Source: Bacteroidales bacterium UBA3844 (lineage in GTDB: Bacteria > Bacteroidota > Bacteroidia > Bacteroidales > Paludibacteraceae). Taken from it: a DNA stretch of 52,807 nt. Below, one piece after another: positions 45,401 to 52,337 of the stretch; within the stretch, counting starts at the first letter, position 1; every line of letters begins with the position of its first letter. The notes under the pieces are model-generated. The model had not been told where the DNA came from. It saw only the letters and a list, made by a program, of their open reading frames with translations, and did not search any database. Where the stretch lies: positions 1 to 52,807 of the forward strand of contig DGHQ01000039.1 in the NCBI GenBank assembly GCA_002392915.1. The letters are read 5' to 3'. A program made the translations under genes and the position numbers.

Positions 45401-47575
45401 TATGGAATCCTGCTTTACATCTATCCACGTAAGAGAATCACGAGTTCTCAAACTATCAAGATTGTAACGGTATTTATTTCGTAGCAAAAAATCTATTTCT
45501 CCTGTATTGACATTGATGCCATTACCACAGAAACTGAAAAGAATGCTATCCGGATAAGAGACATCCGGACAATTAGCTTGAGCCTCTACTGTAACCTCCA
45601 CATGTTTAGGGTCTTTGACATATACACCCTTAGGAGAAGCTGTTTTCTTTCCATAAGCACTTGTTTCTCCACAGCCACCTCCGCCGCCTCCGCCGCCTCC
45701 GCCGCCAGCACCACGACCACGCTGATCACACATGTAAGTTCTCCAGTCAAAAGGATCATTCCTATCCATACTTTCAAGTACAGAAGATCTATCCGTCGGA
45801 GTAGTGAAAGACAATTCAGACTGAGGCACAAAAGTTGATTGAGCACCCTTCAACGAGTTTTTTTCATATGCCCAGTTACCTGCCTGTTTTGCCTTCATTG
45901 TAAACGTAATCACGATAGCTTCATCACTTTGCACATCGCTCACATTAATGATACTGTCCATTTTGAATTTTAGGACACGCTGCTTTATGCTTGTAGGATC
46001 ACTCAAAAAACGTTGATAGTTTAGAGTGTCAGCATCTCGCATAGCATGGTTAAGGGCATTCAAAAAATTTGTTCCCTTAGTTGACTTCCAGTTCGACCAT
46101 CTGTTTGTTTCATTTCCAATAGGATTGTCTGTCAAACCGTTCGTGTTTAAATAAACCAATCCGTTCGAAGGATAAGGCTTAGGTTCCCAATCGTTTCTGC
46201 CACCTTTGTCCTTGGCAAACGTAATACTTATATCCTCAAAATAGTCCACATAATCTGAGAATGGGACACAAAGTTCAAAATTTCTGAAAATCTCAGAATT
46301 CTGATTAAGGCCTACCGTCAAACTATACTTAAACGTCTCACCTGGCTTCACATCCGGTGTTGCCTCGTCTTTTAAAACAACTTCAGGCATATTAGGTTCT
46401 CCGAACATCAACAAAATGTCAGATGTATGGTGAGGGTCATCAGATTCACTTATTGCTATATTAAATGAAGAATGATCTTTGGTCAGAATTTTATCCGTCA
46501 CATCAGCTCCAGACAAAGCTACCGCATGCAAATCATAACCTCTTGTATATCCCAATTTTGGCTCTATATTGCCACCATCTTCAAACAAATACTCGTATGT
46601 GACAGTACTACTAAAGGAGTTTGCTTGACCATTTCTCACAATAGTAGTTTTTCCTGGACCAAGATCTTCAAATTCCTTTAATTCTAACGTACCTGTTTTA
46701 TTACAAAGCAATCTATCGGAAGTGATATTGTAAGTACCTCCTAGAGAAGTGATAGCCATAACCGTTCCTCGTGACAAATCAAGACCTGTTTTCCCATTTG
46801 GCATTTCAAGCTTCAAATTGAACAAAGCAGGTACGGCTGAAGTTAAAGCCTCCGGCGTCACGACATCACTTGCTTTATCAGGCTGATAATAAAAAATAGA
46901 TCTCTCTGGCAAACCTGTATACTCATAGATAACAGTAAATGTCCATCCAGAATAGTTTCCAATTCGTACACCTGAAGAATAAGTGGTCTCGTCTGATTCT
47001 GTCACTATGTCTGCCACATATATCGTAAGGTTAACATCCATCTTTGAGGCTTTCTTAATCATATTGTTAACCTCATCTGTAACATCAGCATGACATGTAT
47101 AAAGATATTTTTCCAAACCATTAAGGGTAGTCTCTTTTAAGGTTCCTGTAACACTTGTCTGACCTAACAAAGTTCCACCTTCTGCAATAGCAAATTTAAC
47201 ATTATTTTTTCCTGTCGTTTTATTAGATCGACCTCCCCACGACAAAAAAGCTTTCTTTATCGACAATTCACCCTCACATGTAGCCGCCTGAGGTTTTGCA
47301 ATTCTAAATTCAGCATAATTCACATTATTTGCCGTTGTAAAAATCTTTTTACCATTTACATTAACTATCGGCTCTATCTTTCCTTCATTAATCTCATCTT
47401 CACGTTTGGGAGGGTACTCCCCCTCTGCAAAAGCCTTCAACTTGTGATTGGTGTTACCTACAGCAATAAAATCCAAATTGCCGGATTCCGCCCACACAGG
47501 TGAATAATCCGGTCCTTGGGCATAACCCAAACCACAAGTAAGTAAAGCTACCAACAACAAAAATATTCTTCTCAT
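36497..47575 (-). CDS. Giant secreted surface protein with PKD domain and T9SS type B (CHU_C) tail
   Basis: A protein of about 3,692 residues, one fifth of the window. Signal peptide RRIFLLLVALLTCGLGYAQ. The N-terminal region (about 20-600) is a beta-rich domain of exported Bacteroidota proteins. A polyglycine run (near residue 630) follows, then many similar beta-sandwich modules, each with a pair of cysteines and motifs such as FRFCQTD, VDICEYETV and NKPICEG. A PKD domain (WDFGDGS, near residue 3,561) precedes the C-terminal 85 residues (VPNTFVVDTD..IFDRIGN..YKTGYITVV type), a gliding-motility-type B signal. It is probably an adhesin or matrix protein anchored by the adjacent PorP/SprF protein. 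ATG 47575 is preferred; 47584 is possible. Confidence 0.9.
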   Translation of the reverse strand: MRRIFLLLVALLTCGLGYAQGPDYSPVWAESGNLDFIAVGNTNHKLKAFAEGEYPPKREDEINEGKIEPIVNVNGKKIFTTANNVNYAEFRIAKPQAATCEGELSIKKAFLSWGGRSNKTTGKNNVKFAIAEGGTLLGQTSVTGTLKETTLNGLEKYLYTCHADVTDEVNNMIKKASKMDVNLTIYVADIVTESDETTYSSGVRIGNYSGWTFTVIYEYTGLPERSIFYYQPDKASDVVTPEALTSAVPALFNLKLEMPNGKTGLDLSRGTVMAITSLGGTYNITSDRLLCNKTGTLELKEFEDLGPGKTTIVRNGQANSFSSTVTYEYLFEDGGNIEPKLGYTRGYDLHAVALSGADVTDKILTKDHSSFNIAISESDDPHHTSDILLMFGEPNMPEVVLKDEATPDVKPGETFKYSLTVGLNQNSEIFRNFELCVPFSDYVDYFEDISITFAKDKGGRNDWEPKPYPSNGLVYLNTNGLTDNPIGNETNRWSNWKSTKGTNFLNALNHAMRDADTLNYQRFLSDPTSIKQRVLKFKMDSIINVSDVQSDEAIVITFTMKAKQAGNWAYEKNSLKGAQSTFVPQSELSFTTPTDRSSVLESMDRNDPFDWRTYMCDQRGRGAGGGGGGGGGGGCGETSAYGKKTASPKGVYVKDPKHVEVTVEAQANCPDVSYPDSILFSFCGNGINVNTGEIDFLLRNKYRYNLDSLRTRDSLTWIDVKQDSIYMLARRHGVNRSQVEGLINFNDVVASADTMKDLVGCADPKNLKTFGDSLESILHTPVDLSNVYLLFNEEALSTVYKPTDNTAKKISLLEDKTYKFTKKGTYYIQFYSPWNGGKCLKTVPLVIEDFTPDVPKVFYAGTEIMQDTTIYVCKEADIENIKIEKSKRVYDVHREISGALTKADSAINVNADKVFNWNLNKEVDTHKSGTYEISLWLEDLGCLSDKFNFKINVTNVAIKDHPTMLLKDTITCRVPDGSQKVELSIDDTYNHTDFDPVWYLENQVDSSRTVIDSKVDKISVPIDSAGRFIYSVAYKSGECISDLRDSAYVDVLPLPDTLVSDTLYVCAGYQIKESDISEWLAAKIPDSLKSISTIEYYESQSVAEDKPNGLTHIVENVLSTDCSNLSSDVLEKFFYVRVKTSCYSAPSRMAVFARCYNTDAPKFAEDVDSVLYCIGDVVASDLNVFVDAGEKSTYSEGYRWQWIPDGGTLPEFDNKTDLYGVVEPTYSSKLDAKTKARELWSVVRIDSNNCVSKADTFEVIVDENITTFPFVGDTTKTIVKNNEPLTIKTCQDVPFYESADIPTKPTSEDYKIEWFEMTDKEIGARDSVFLDKVFGQYTVAGMRKYKVRQSTKLGCKGQWLEVNLLVNEKVTDAPEFDRVYLCYGAKEVEVVNKNTPTDASNLTLAYYSSKDTLRAFPKSSASIKSDSIGEFVNDHSLYTAVYIDQTTECQGPMVNVEAIVSDLPHLPLLDRDTVSLCIGAEKYDLVSATGAAVNTLDNNTRLYWTATNGATVDENGLATITSAKKNIKYSVKQKNELTGCVGKDTTVVVNIDKTFSFKRQKDTVRCYGESFDLLKAITDSLRIKNDIIDADVSFKVYKLTGNTPSPSAISDANLSAIKSDAGRHEDQLKRFLVRYADAVGGCTENDTVTLLFKGLPTIKQLPNIDTCFAQPFSLPALDNDYEYQWYRNDKTTKITEKKVALEATETLYLIAMDENECADTSSIVVTVHKNPIESLVKDTTVFCQNTGEKVIDIKAQSSDENDASKLNTIIYDAAGNEVPRSINTDTVVVNGKYKVLDYVVVQENMVTHCTSKTDFHIEVRKAFSLNAEDCKAVCEPDEVDFAKHVQLYLSKNESSIGIIDLAKLNIDYARIDGNSSVALDAAAASALTHIAGRDTVNYTYKISDADNVCVASDTVAVTINFKPTTPEIVDSQDTAFLCSDNADLKLSAVDTNKDKTNTAVFWGEYKNGVQGNDYSVVASASHVAYTAFSKNLKSGCVSEYDTTFAVVATPVKVDVIEDSVSKKCAGEKINVYDVLVNSFHFDASISRSFIKYEATQNGVPASKSELSSVSRTVQDTIKFDMTATDTLTGCSASNSVTVIFHNRPQNKIVAPSIACVGNPFEATTVGEDRKAAYSWQTKDGVELSSIGSVKINSLAHDTTLLLVTKIDGTGCLDTLEHKVKVYVTPDRLEAQNPFRFCQTDADVKVEIERDAADVAAYKLEWTSDVDSIVVDKFVASAKKDTAYKLTVKQLNITADTVCKSDPIVVDVEITKQISIALADTAICMPLDFDLAKYAQTKKNVSDEGFLPELTSVRLYDGGVTKSVGDSTSITTPGLYEIGYTDKYGCPVLTNVKLAFINKPTIPVLDTDSSFNLCLNNDTVVTPVVVAGDYEFVWRNVGADKSFAAESLKIDASKPVDDVVYKVVRRDTIYGCESDPQSLTYSVKAPFAFDSVPNVDICEYETVNLDSLAKKHLRPLDNLVIDIHRGGYNSNISSFNVEAVAIEGVYTIDVVDTVSTCVASRNMTVNTHKKPAITVSGNKPICEGNDLLLTADGADYFYWNSVATPSATYKVVSSDDNDITVSLLARSVVAENNKTCEMDSSFVVKVHTTPASLAAQDPFRFCQTDDDVNIELVRDAADAAAYKLEWTSAADSVVADRFVASARKDTAYELTVRQLNINADTVCKSDPIKVSVEITKLIEIALADTAICIPLEFDLAQYAQTKKKVSDEGFLPQLTSVKLYEGGVEKNVADSTKVTVAGNYRLTYTDRFNCPIAASTNLKFIKKPDTPILDVDPSFNLCVGVETTVHADIVAGDYKTSWTMVGNGKESFGDTLALNVAKPITDGYDVVRIDTVYGCMSEKTHFDYNVIEPFRIAENRNIDICEYETIDLDSVSRAMYPDPDLKLEIVPTMTLDATMPFDASKASAEGVYLLNAEHIVSSCKTQSEIRVNNYKKPVITVAGNKPICEGDTLLLKVSGGDFYYWNNSTVSVDSAFVPGVEDGETTVSLSVSKLVGDAGKTCKADSVVTVVVEKVPDLVSSKLDTAYCQEGKTSALYLEPTDASAKVVWYSPEDNYQTARPNASFAPSAADAGEFTFKFKQVLGNCSTKLQNYVVTIEDKITDIPVVNDTSYCVGETPVELIAKWKDFACDIKWTDKNQNDVDLLPSTAVAGQTQYCARLTRGACVGQPVCMTVYVKDRFNTIADIRDTFRFCAGTGVHRLEPNTTIPGVRLNWYSIRDVKRADFAEFDADGNQNSDTYYVTQSEIDGCESDSVKVEVVKVPAVLERDFMVDTCKGVKLTAADVMAENKVDYELTSLAKVAAGGQDSIIPLGGNIGFNGTYNLTVQSEYGCVGVEKIHVNMIEPEHLTWPTDGFTSCPGDTVQISAGSSNSWFKVLDSDSTELAYLYGVNENYSFVADEYKQFDIIAMVKGHESCTAKKTLSYYVHTPEKPVVFGKPGVCKGDELKLSVGNIEKDFSWDYDGEILSTTDEFKYVPEKSGYLRVSGKDKNGCVVSDTIAIKVVDILTPKIVLHPRISSTEYHINRDTTEVDFEARLNTADDGMFTYSWDFGDGSAHGMSQMENHVYSDTVVKLSRLVNVGLTVTHEFGCVGTAYSTLYIDPSIYVPNTFVVDTDYEFMKDYDLEIFDRIGNLIHKGNGWDGTYDKNGDIVFHDTYFYSLTYYVGGEEQHKTGYITVVR
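38470..41025 (-). repeat. Internal tandem duplication within the giant gene (424-residue unit)
   Basis: Two consecutive segments align throughout. The one starting at AQNPFRFCQTD (near 41,000) and the one starting at AQDPFRFCQTD (near 39,725) are exactly 1,272 bp, or 424 codons, apart. Shared landmarks are DTVCKSDPI, ALADTAICxPL, KKxVSDEGFLP, DTVYGC/DTIYGC, DICEYET and VxGNKPICEG. The approximate outer limits are given. Divergence increases toward the end of the unit. Confidence 0.8.
45679..45705 (-). repeat. 9-bp tandem repeat coding for polyglycine
   Basis: Three exact units CCTCCGCCG (plus strand) code for GGCGGAGG-type glycine codons inside a run of 11 glycines. It is a likely hotspot for length change without loss of frame. 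Confidence 0.75.
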
Positions 47576-47666
47576 ATCAAACATAATCTTACAAGTCAAA
47601 ACAAAAATTATTCATGTTTAGAGTTTCATGTACCTTCTTTCATTTGTGTGTACATATAGAAACTAA

Positions 47667-47703
47667 CAAATATAATGCCATAACTTTCCCATTATTACAC
47701 AAA
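47667..47703 (-). promoter_or_regulatory. Promoter of the giant-protein operon
   Basis: TATATTTG on the minus strand (47674-47667) gives a start near 47660 and a leader of about 80 nt. The nearest TTTG (47703-47700) is 25 bases away, slightly longer than usual. Confidence 0.5.
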
Positions 47704-47883
47704 ATCACCAAAAAAATTGATCAAAAGACGATATTTTAACTTTTTTTAACACTTACAGTGTGAATATACATACATTTTTCTCTTTATACCTTATTAAATG
47801 TATATACATATATAATGTAGTTTACTTTTATCGTCAATCCCGAATGAAAAATTTTTAATAAATTTACAAAAAATATCTCATTT

Positions 47884-47918
47884 TTTGTTTAAATATTCAA
47901 AAAAAGGCATTATCTTTG
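47884..47918 (+). promoter_or_regulatory. Promoter of candidate small RNA
   Basis: TTTG at 47884-47887 and TATCTTTG at 47911-47918, spaced 23 bases, which is the upper limit of the usual range. Confidence 0.55.
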
Positions 47919-47924
47919 CAGTGT

Positions 47925-48058
47925 TGTTTTTGGGAACAGTTAAATGTAAAGACTTACTTTTTCATAAGTATTTTTTTGTACTGTTACTAATCCTATTTTT
48001 CCTTTATCTTAATGAAAAAATCGTAAAGTCACCCGCCCCAAGGGTGACTTTCTTATTT
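47925..48058 (+). ncRNA. Candidate small RNA upstream of argS
   Basis: A transcript from the promoter at 47911-47918 would end at a perfect 10-bp hairpin (AAAGTCACCC 48025-48034, GGGTGACTTT 48042-48051) followed by CTTATTTTT. This gives about 134 nt with a possible inner hairpin (AACAGT/ACTGTT). argS has its own promoter box downstream of the terminator, so this unit looks independent rather than a leader. No known RNA family was recognised. Confidence 0.5.
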
Positions 48059-48060
48059 TT
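48025..48060 (+). terminator. Intrinsic terminator of candidate small RNA
   Basis: A GC-containing 10-bp perfect stem with a 7-nt loop, followed by a T-rich tail. Confidence 0.75.
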
Positions 48061-48095
48061 ATCCTTCCTTATTTCACATTTAACATTGAAATTCG

Positions 48096-48103
48096 TACTT
48101 TTG
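48096..48103 (+). promoter_or_regulatory. -7 promoter box of argS
   Basis: TACTTTTG followed by C, 30 bp before the start codon. No good upstream TTTG was found at the expected distance. Confidence 0.5.
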
Positions 48104-48132
48104 CATAAAATTTCTTAGAAGATACACTTAAA

Positions 48133-49926
48133 ATGAATATAGAAGAAAAATTATCAGCAGTCGTTAAGGCTGCAGTGTCTGCTCTGTATGGTATTGAGGC
48201 AGACGATAAATCGGTGCAGTTGTCTGCCACTAGAAAAGAGTTTGAGGGTGACCTAACTTTAGTTGTTTTCCCTTTTTTGAAAGCTTCTAAGAAAAAGCCT
48301 GAAGAGACTGCCCAGGAGATCGGCGACTACCTTGTGGCCAACGCTTCTGAAGTCGAAAAATTCAACGTGGTCAAAGGATTCCTCAACATGGTCATCAAAA
48401 AAGGCCACTGGGTAAGTGCACTCAACAACATCCTTGCTGACGACAATTTCGGAAAAAAGACTCCTACTCCAGAGTCGCCGCTTTACATGGTAGAATATTC
48501 GTCGCCAAACACGAACAAACCGCTTCACCTTGGACACGTCCGAAACAACCTTCTTGGTTCTTCTCTTTGCCGCATTCTTGAAGCGTGCGGTCTGAGAGTT
48601 GTGAAGACTAACATCGTGAACGACCGCGGTATCCATATCTGCAAGTCTATGCTTGCTTGGAAGTTGTTCGGAAACGGTGAGACTCCTGAAAGTTCAGGCA
48701 AAAAAGGAGACCACTTGGTCGGCGATTACTACGTCAAATTCGACAAAGAGTATCGCGCTCAGGTGAAGGAACTTATGAGCCAGGGTCAAAGCGAAGAGGA
48801 TGCCAAGAAAAATGCCCCTCTAATGGTAGAGGCTCAACAAATGCTTAAGAAATGGGAAGATGGCGACGCAGAGGTTCGCGCTCTTTGGGAGAAGATGAAC
48901 AACTGGGTTTACGCCGGATTCGATGAGACTTACAAACGTATGGGTGTAAGTTTCGACAAAATATATTATGAGTCTCAGACTTACCTTGACGGAAAAGCCA
49001 AGGTGAACGAAGGTCTTGAGAAGGGAGTGTTCTACCGTCGTGAGGATGGTTCTGTTTGGGCAGACCTTACAAAAGACGGTTTGGATGAAAAGCTTCTTCT
49101 CCGCGCAGACGGCACATCAGTTTATATGACTCAGGATATCGGCACAGCTCAGCAGCGTTTCCGTGACTATGACATCTCACGCATGATCTATGTCGTAGGA
49201 AACGAGCAGAACTACCATTTCCAGGTGCTTTCTATCCTACTCGACCGTCTTGGATTCAAGTGGGGAAAAGATTTGGTTCACTTCTCTTACGGTATGGTTG
49301 AACTTCCTGAAGGTAAGATGAAGAGCCGAGAAGGAACAGTAGTCGACGCGGATGATTTGATGGACAAGATGGTGGAAGATGCAAAACAGATGTCGCTTGA
49401 GCTTGGCAAGTTGCAAGATTGCTCAGAGGCTGAAGTCGACGAAGTTGCTAGAATCTGTGGTCTTGGAGCATTGAAGTATTTTATCCTAAAGGTTGATCCA
49501 CGCAAAAACATGATGTTTGATCCTAAGGAGTCTATCGACTTCAACGGAAACACAGGTCCATTCATCCAGTACACCCACGCGCGTATCTGCTCTGTGTTGA
49601 GAAAGGCTGCAGAAATGGGCATCACATTGCCAAACAAACTGAATGAAGACTTGCAGATCTCTGATACAGAAGGAATGTTGATTCAATCGTTGGCTTCATA
49701 CCCAGACGTAGTTGCTCAGGCAGGAAAAGAGTTCAGCCCAGCATTGATCGCCAACTATATCTACGACTTGGTAAAACAGTTCAACTCATTCTACCACGAT
49801 TTCTCAATTCTAAAGGAGGAAAACGAAGATGTGCGTGCATTCCGTCTACTTCTTTCAAAATCCATTGCGAAAGTGGTTAAAAGCGGTATGGGATTGCTTG
49901 GCATCGAGGTTCCAGAAAGAATGTAA
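48133..49926 (+). CDS. argS: Arginyl-tRNA synthetase
   Basis: A 597-residue class I synthetase that attaches arginine to tRNA-Arg. An N-terminal additional domain (about 1-110) precedes the Rossmann core. The core has the SSPNTNKPLHLGH signature, with the HIGH-type HLGH at 132-135, and the KMSKS-type GKMKSREG with K395. The C-terminal helical anticodon-binding domain carries the family pattern GPFIQYTHARI and ends GLLGIEVPERM. The length is normal. It has its own promoter and a terminator at 49950-49979, so it is probably monocistronic. Confidence 0.97.
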   Translation: MNIEEKLSAVVKAAVSALYGIEADDKSVQLSATRKEFEGDLTLVVFPFLKASKKKPEETAQEIGDYLVANASEVEKFNVVKGFLNMVIKKGHWVSALNNILADDNFGKKTPTPESPLYMVEYSSPNTNKPLHLGHVRNNLLGSSLCRILEACGLRVVKTNIVNDRGIHICKSMLAWKLFGNGETPESSGKKGDHLVGDYYVKFDKEYRAQVKELMSQGQSEEDAKKNAPLMVEAQQMLKKWEDGDAEVRALWEKMNNWVYAGFDETYKRMGVSFDKIYYESQTYLDGKAKVNEGLEKGVFYRREDGSVWADLTKDGLDEKLLLRADGTSVYMTQDIGTAQQRFRDYDISRMIYVVGNEQNYHFQVLSILLDRLGFKWGKDLVHFSYGMVELPEGKMKSREGTVVDADDLMDKMVEDAKQMSLELGKLQDCSEAEVDEVARICGLGALKYFILKVDPRKNMMFDPKESIDFNGNTGPFIQYTHARICSVLRKAAEMGITLPNKLNEDLQISDTEGMLIQSLASYPDVVAQAGKEFSPALIANYIYDLVKQFNSFYHDFSILKEENEDVRAFRLLLSKSIAKVVKSGMGLLGIEVPERM

Positions 49927-49949
49927 AATTCAATTCAATATTATTTGTG

Positions 49950-49979
49950 GAGACGTTGCACATGCAGCGTCTCTTTTTA
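49950..49979 (+). terminator. Terminator of argS
   Basis: GAGACG..CGTCTC hairpin (49950-49973) followed by TTTTTA. Confidence 0.8.
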
Positions 49980-50045
49980 TTTAGATATTACCAGAAAATA
50001 GATTTTTCCACCGTCGGACATTCCATAAACAAACGAGCAGATTCA

Positions 50046-50312
50046 CTAGTGGCATGGTCCACTAAAATGTATCTCACTTATTACAGTATCGTCATACTTC
50101 GTCCCTTCATATACATCTACAATTTCAAACTTGAACGACCAATGTGGCACGAGCTTTCCATCATAACCAATCCAGTATCCCTCATCGTTGTAGTACGCAT
50201 GTGAACAGAATACCTTCCACAACTTGAAATGTTGATCTGAAATTTCATCCATGAGATGTAGATTTGCTATATGTTTGTCATTGTAATATAACGTGAGTTC
50301 GAATGGATTGTA
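50046..50312 (-). pseudogene. Fragment of an unidentified protein gene
   Basis: A minus-strand open frame reads NPFELTLYYNDKHIANLHLM, then DQHFKLWKVFCSHAYYNDEG and PHWSFKFEIVDV, and stops at 50046. It has protein-like composition but no upstream start beyond an internal ATG at 50252; a stop precedes SADYNPFE. Just past its stop the neighbouring frame stays open for about 20 codons, suggesting a frameshift. I do not recognise the family. Confidence 0.35.
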
Positions 50313-50419
50313 ATCTGCTGATCATATTCCACTTTCTGATTGGATTCTCATCTCTTTTTCTCATATAAAAGCGTAGCTTTTCTCTGTAAACTTTAATTCT
50401 CTGTGGTTTTATTAATTTT

Positions 50420-50482
50420 TTGTGCTCGCCTACGGCTCGCACGTGGGGAAGGGTTAGGGCGTTCCGCCCTTAACAATCCTCG
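50420..50482. repeat. REP-like repeat, third location
   Basis: GTGCTCGCCTACGGCTCGCAC (50422-50442) followed by TTAGGGCG and CGCCCTTAACAATCCT. It matches the right arm of the pair at 15679-15937 in the same orientation. Confidence 0.75.
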
Positions 50483-50536
50483 TTTATGACACTTCAACTG
50501 TCATTTTCTCCTATTCTTAAATTCGTCGAATTGACG

Positions 50537-51072
50537 TTAATATAGTTTGAGGGTCTTGACTCTCGAATTCTCTTTGTATGCTTTAGGTGTCTTCACGTAA
50601 CCATTAGCAACAATGATTTCATCAACTTGTCCACTATTTATATAAAACGTCACATTCTCACCTATTCCATAACCATCAACACCCTCGACCCAGGCTGTCT
50701 CATAATTATCATCACCAGCATTAGCTCCTATATATGTGATCTTACCACTTTTCTTAAGATTACTTGATGCAATAACAGTGTCAATATTTCCACAACAATA
50801 CCAACTGCATCCCATTCCAGAGACATCCCACCAACTCATTTTTTGCTCCATAAGTTTTTCATTGTTGATTAGATCGTCAAGACGTTTACGTTCTAATTCC
50901 GTTAGTACCTGTTTATTATCCTGTTTCTTGTAAAGCACATAACGCTCTTCATATAATTTTTTAATTTCCTCAGGAAATGATAGTTTATTCACTTCGAACG
51001 GGAAAGGTCTAAAACCTGCGAGGGCAAAGATTGTGAAAGAAAGATAGAAAATAAAACAAATAGGATTCTCAT
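50537..51072 (-). pseudogene. Frameshifted gene with NADase-type glycan-binding-like domain
   Basis: The main open part (50537-50992, GTG start) encodes 151 residues: a charged coiled segment, then SSNLKKSGKITYIG..DDNYETAWVEGVDGYGIGE..NGYVKTPKAYKENSRVKTLKLY. This resembles the discoidin-like NADase-type glycan-binding domain, which normally runs on for another strand or two beyond this stop. Upstream, a separate frame begins at ATG 51072 with a good signal peptide (MRILFVLFSIFLSQSL) but stops at TGA just where the GTG lies. One indel between them would join signal peptide and domain. The gene thus seems frameshifted and perhaps also truncated. Confidence 0.5.
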
Positions 51073-51107
51073 ACTACAAAATTGAAATTCAAATTTAATT
51101 TATGGAT

Positions 51108-51133
51108 AAAGAAAAAGCGGATTCCAAATAGGA
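51108..51133 (-). terminator. Terminator of mdh
   Basis: On the minus strand GCGGGTTCC pairs with GGAATCCGC (one G-U), loop TATTT, followed by TTTTTC. Confidence 0.75.
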
Positions 51134-51168
51134 ACCCGCCTATGTTATGGAATAAATCCTAACCTAGA

Positions 51169-52161
51169 TTATAGATTTGGATTCATAGTCTTCCACTCTG
51201 ATACTGGTGGGATGATACCAAGAGTTACAAGTTCATCGCGCATCTTCTGTAGATGCTCGTAAGACTTAGCAAGATCAGCCATCTCCTCAGCTGTTCCAGT
51301 AGGAGCTGTGAAGCTAACACCATTCTTGTCGATCTTTGAAGGCATAGCCATCATTACATTCTTGAAACCACACTTGTCGCAGTTTACATAGCAACCTGCA
51401 GGCCAAGTGAACTCAGCACCACCCATAGCACCTTCGATCATCTTAACTGCCTGGTAAGCTGGGCTCTGGAATGAAGAACGACCACGAAGCTTGATGATTG
51501 CAGAACCACCCTGGATAGTAGCCTGCTTAATCTCTGCCCAACGATCAGCTGGGATATTGTACTCAGAAAGTGGCTTGCCAGCAACCTTTGCCTTTGAAGC
51601 AAACACTGCCATCTGCTCACCGTGACCACCGTAAGTGTAGCAATCAGTAACCTGATCCTGCTGAACACCACACTGCATTGCGATCTGCTGCTGAAGACGA
51701 GTAGAGTCAAGAGCAGCAAGAGAAGTCAACTGATTTGGCTTCAAACCTGAGTGGATAAGTGCTGTTAGAGCAGTAACGTCAGCTGGGTTGAAGATAACAA
51801 CAACATGCTTTACATCTGGGCAATACTTCTTGATATTGTCACCAAACTCAGCAGCGATCTGGCAGTTACCCTTCAACAAATCCTCACGAGTCATACCCTC
51901 CTTACGTGGAGCTCCACCAGAAGAGATGATGTATTTAGCGCCAGTGAATGCCTTAGCAGCGTCAGTAGTCCAAGAAATGTTTGCACCTGGGAATGCGCAG
52001 TGAGCCATCTCATCAGCAACACCATGAACACCAGGCTCGAAAATATCGTATAGACAGATGTTTGGAGTCAAACCAAGCATAAGTACAGACTGAACCATGT
52101 TAGAGCCGATAGCACCACCAGCACCTACGATAACAAGTTTCTCGTTAGTTAAATAAGCCAT
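51169..52161 (-). CDS. mdh: Malate dehydrogenase
   Basis: A 330-residue NAD-dependent dehydrogenase of the lactate/malate dehydrogenase family, interconverting malate and oxaloacetate. The nucleotide-binding loop is VIVGAGGAIGS (about 10-20). The substrate loop is GGAPRKEGMTREDLLKGN with the arginines expected for malate or lactate, and the catalytic histidine H180 is in YGGHGEQMAVF. A TATATTTG promoter box on the minus strand (52218-52211) gives a leader of about 45 nt. The terminator lies at 51108-51133. In this phylum the enzyme works in the reductive branch to fumarate and succinate. Confidence 0.94.
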   Translation of the reverse strand: MAYLTNEKLVIVGAGGAIGSNMVQSVLMLGLTPNICLYDIFEPGVHGVADEMAHCAFPGANISWTTDAAKAFTGAKYIISSGGAPRKEGMTREDLLKGNCQIAAEFGDNIKKYCPDVKHVVVIFNPADVTALTALIHSGLKPNQLTSLAALDSTRLQQQIAMQCGVQQDQVTDCYTYGGHGEQMAVFASKAKVAGKPLSEYNIPADRWAEIKQATIQGGSAIIKLRGRSSFQSPAYQAVKMIEGAMGGAEFTWPAGCYVNCDKCGFKNVMMAMPSKIDKNGVSFTAPTGTAEEMADLAKSYEHLQKMRDELVTLGIIPPVSEWKTMNPNL

Positions 52162-52210
52162 AACTTTATATTTTATTGTTTATTAAAATTTCCTCATCTA
52201 AAACATAGTG

Positions 52211-52218
52211 CAAATATA
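52211..52218 (-). promoter_or_regulatory. -7 promoter box of mdh
   Basis: TATATTTGCAC on the minus strand, about 50 bp before the mdh start. Confidence 0.5.
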
Positions 52219-52311
52219 ATAAATTTAAGAAGAGGAAGGATAAAAAAATTATACATAATTTTGAACAAAAGTTTGAATTAATTGACAAACGTAAGATATA
52301 TCGTTTTTTTG

Positions 52312-52319
52312 TAACTTTG
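52312..52319 (+). promoter_or_regulatory. -7 promoter box of the lipoprotein gene
   Basis: TAACTTTG followed by C, 18 bp before the start codon; a good fit to TAnnTTTG, with no clear upstream TTTG. Confidence 0.5.
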
Positions 52320-52337
52320 CATTTAAAACATTGAAAT

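Larger units (their letters stand above)
47576..48132. other. Divergent intergenic region before argS
   Basis: An AT-rich gap of 557 bp between the giant gene and argS. It holds the minus-strand promoter above, a candidate small RNA on the plus strand and the argS promoter box. No protein gene is supported. Confidence 0.55.
49927..50536. other. Gap with gene debris and a REP copy
   Basis: After the argS terminator, this 610-bp gap holds a degraded coding fragment on the minus strand (about 50046-50312) and a REP-like repeat (50420-50482). Confidence 0.5.

Noticed and set aside
36527..45838. Many plus-strand open frames of 60-170 codons opposite the giant gene
   Set aside because: Antisense shadows of one continuous 3,690-codon frame with coherent domain repeats; none has a recognisable domain.
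47885..48118. A 77-codon plus-strand open frame before argS
   Set aside because: Runs through the promoter and the perfect terminator hairpin of the candidate small RNA; hydrophobic only because of T-richness.
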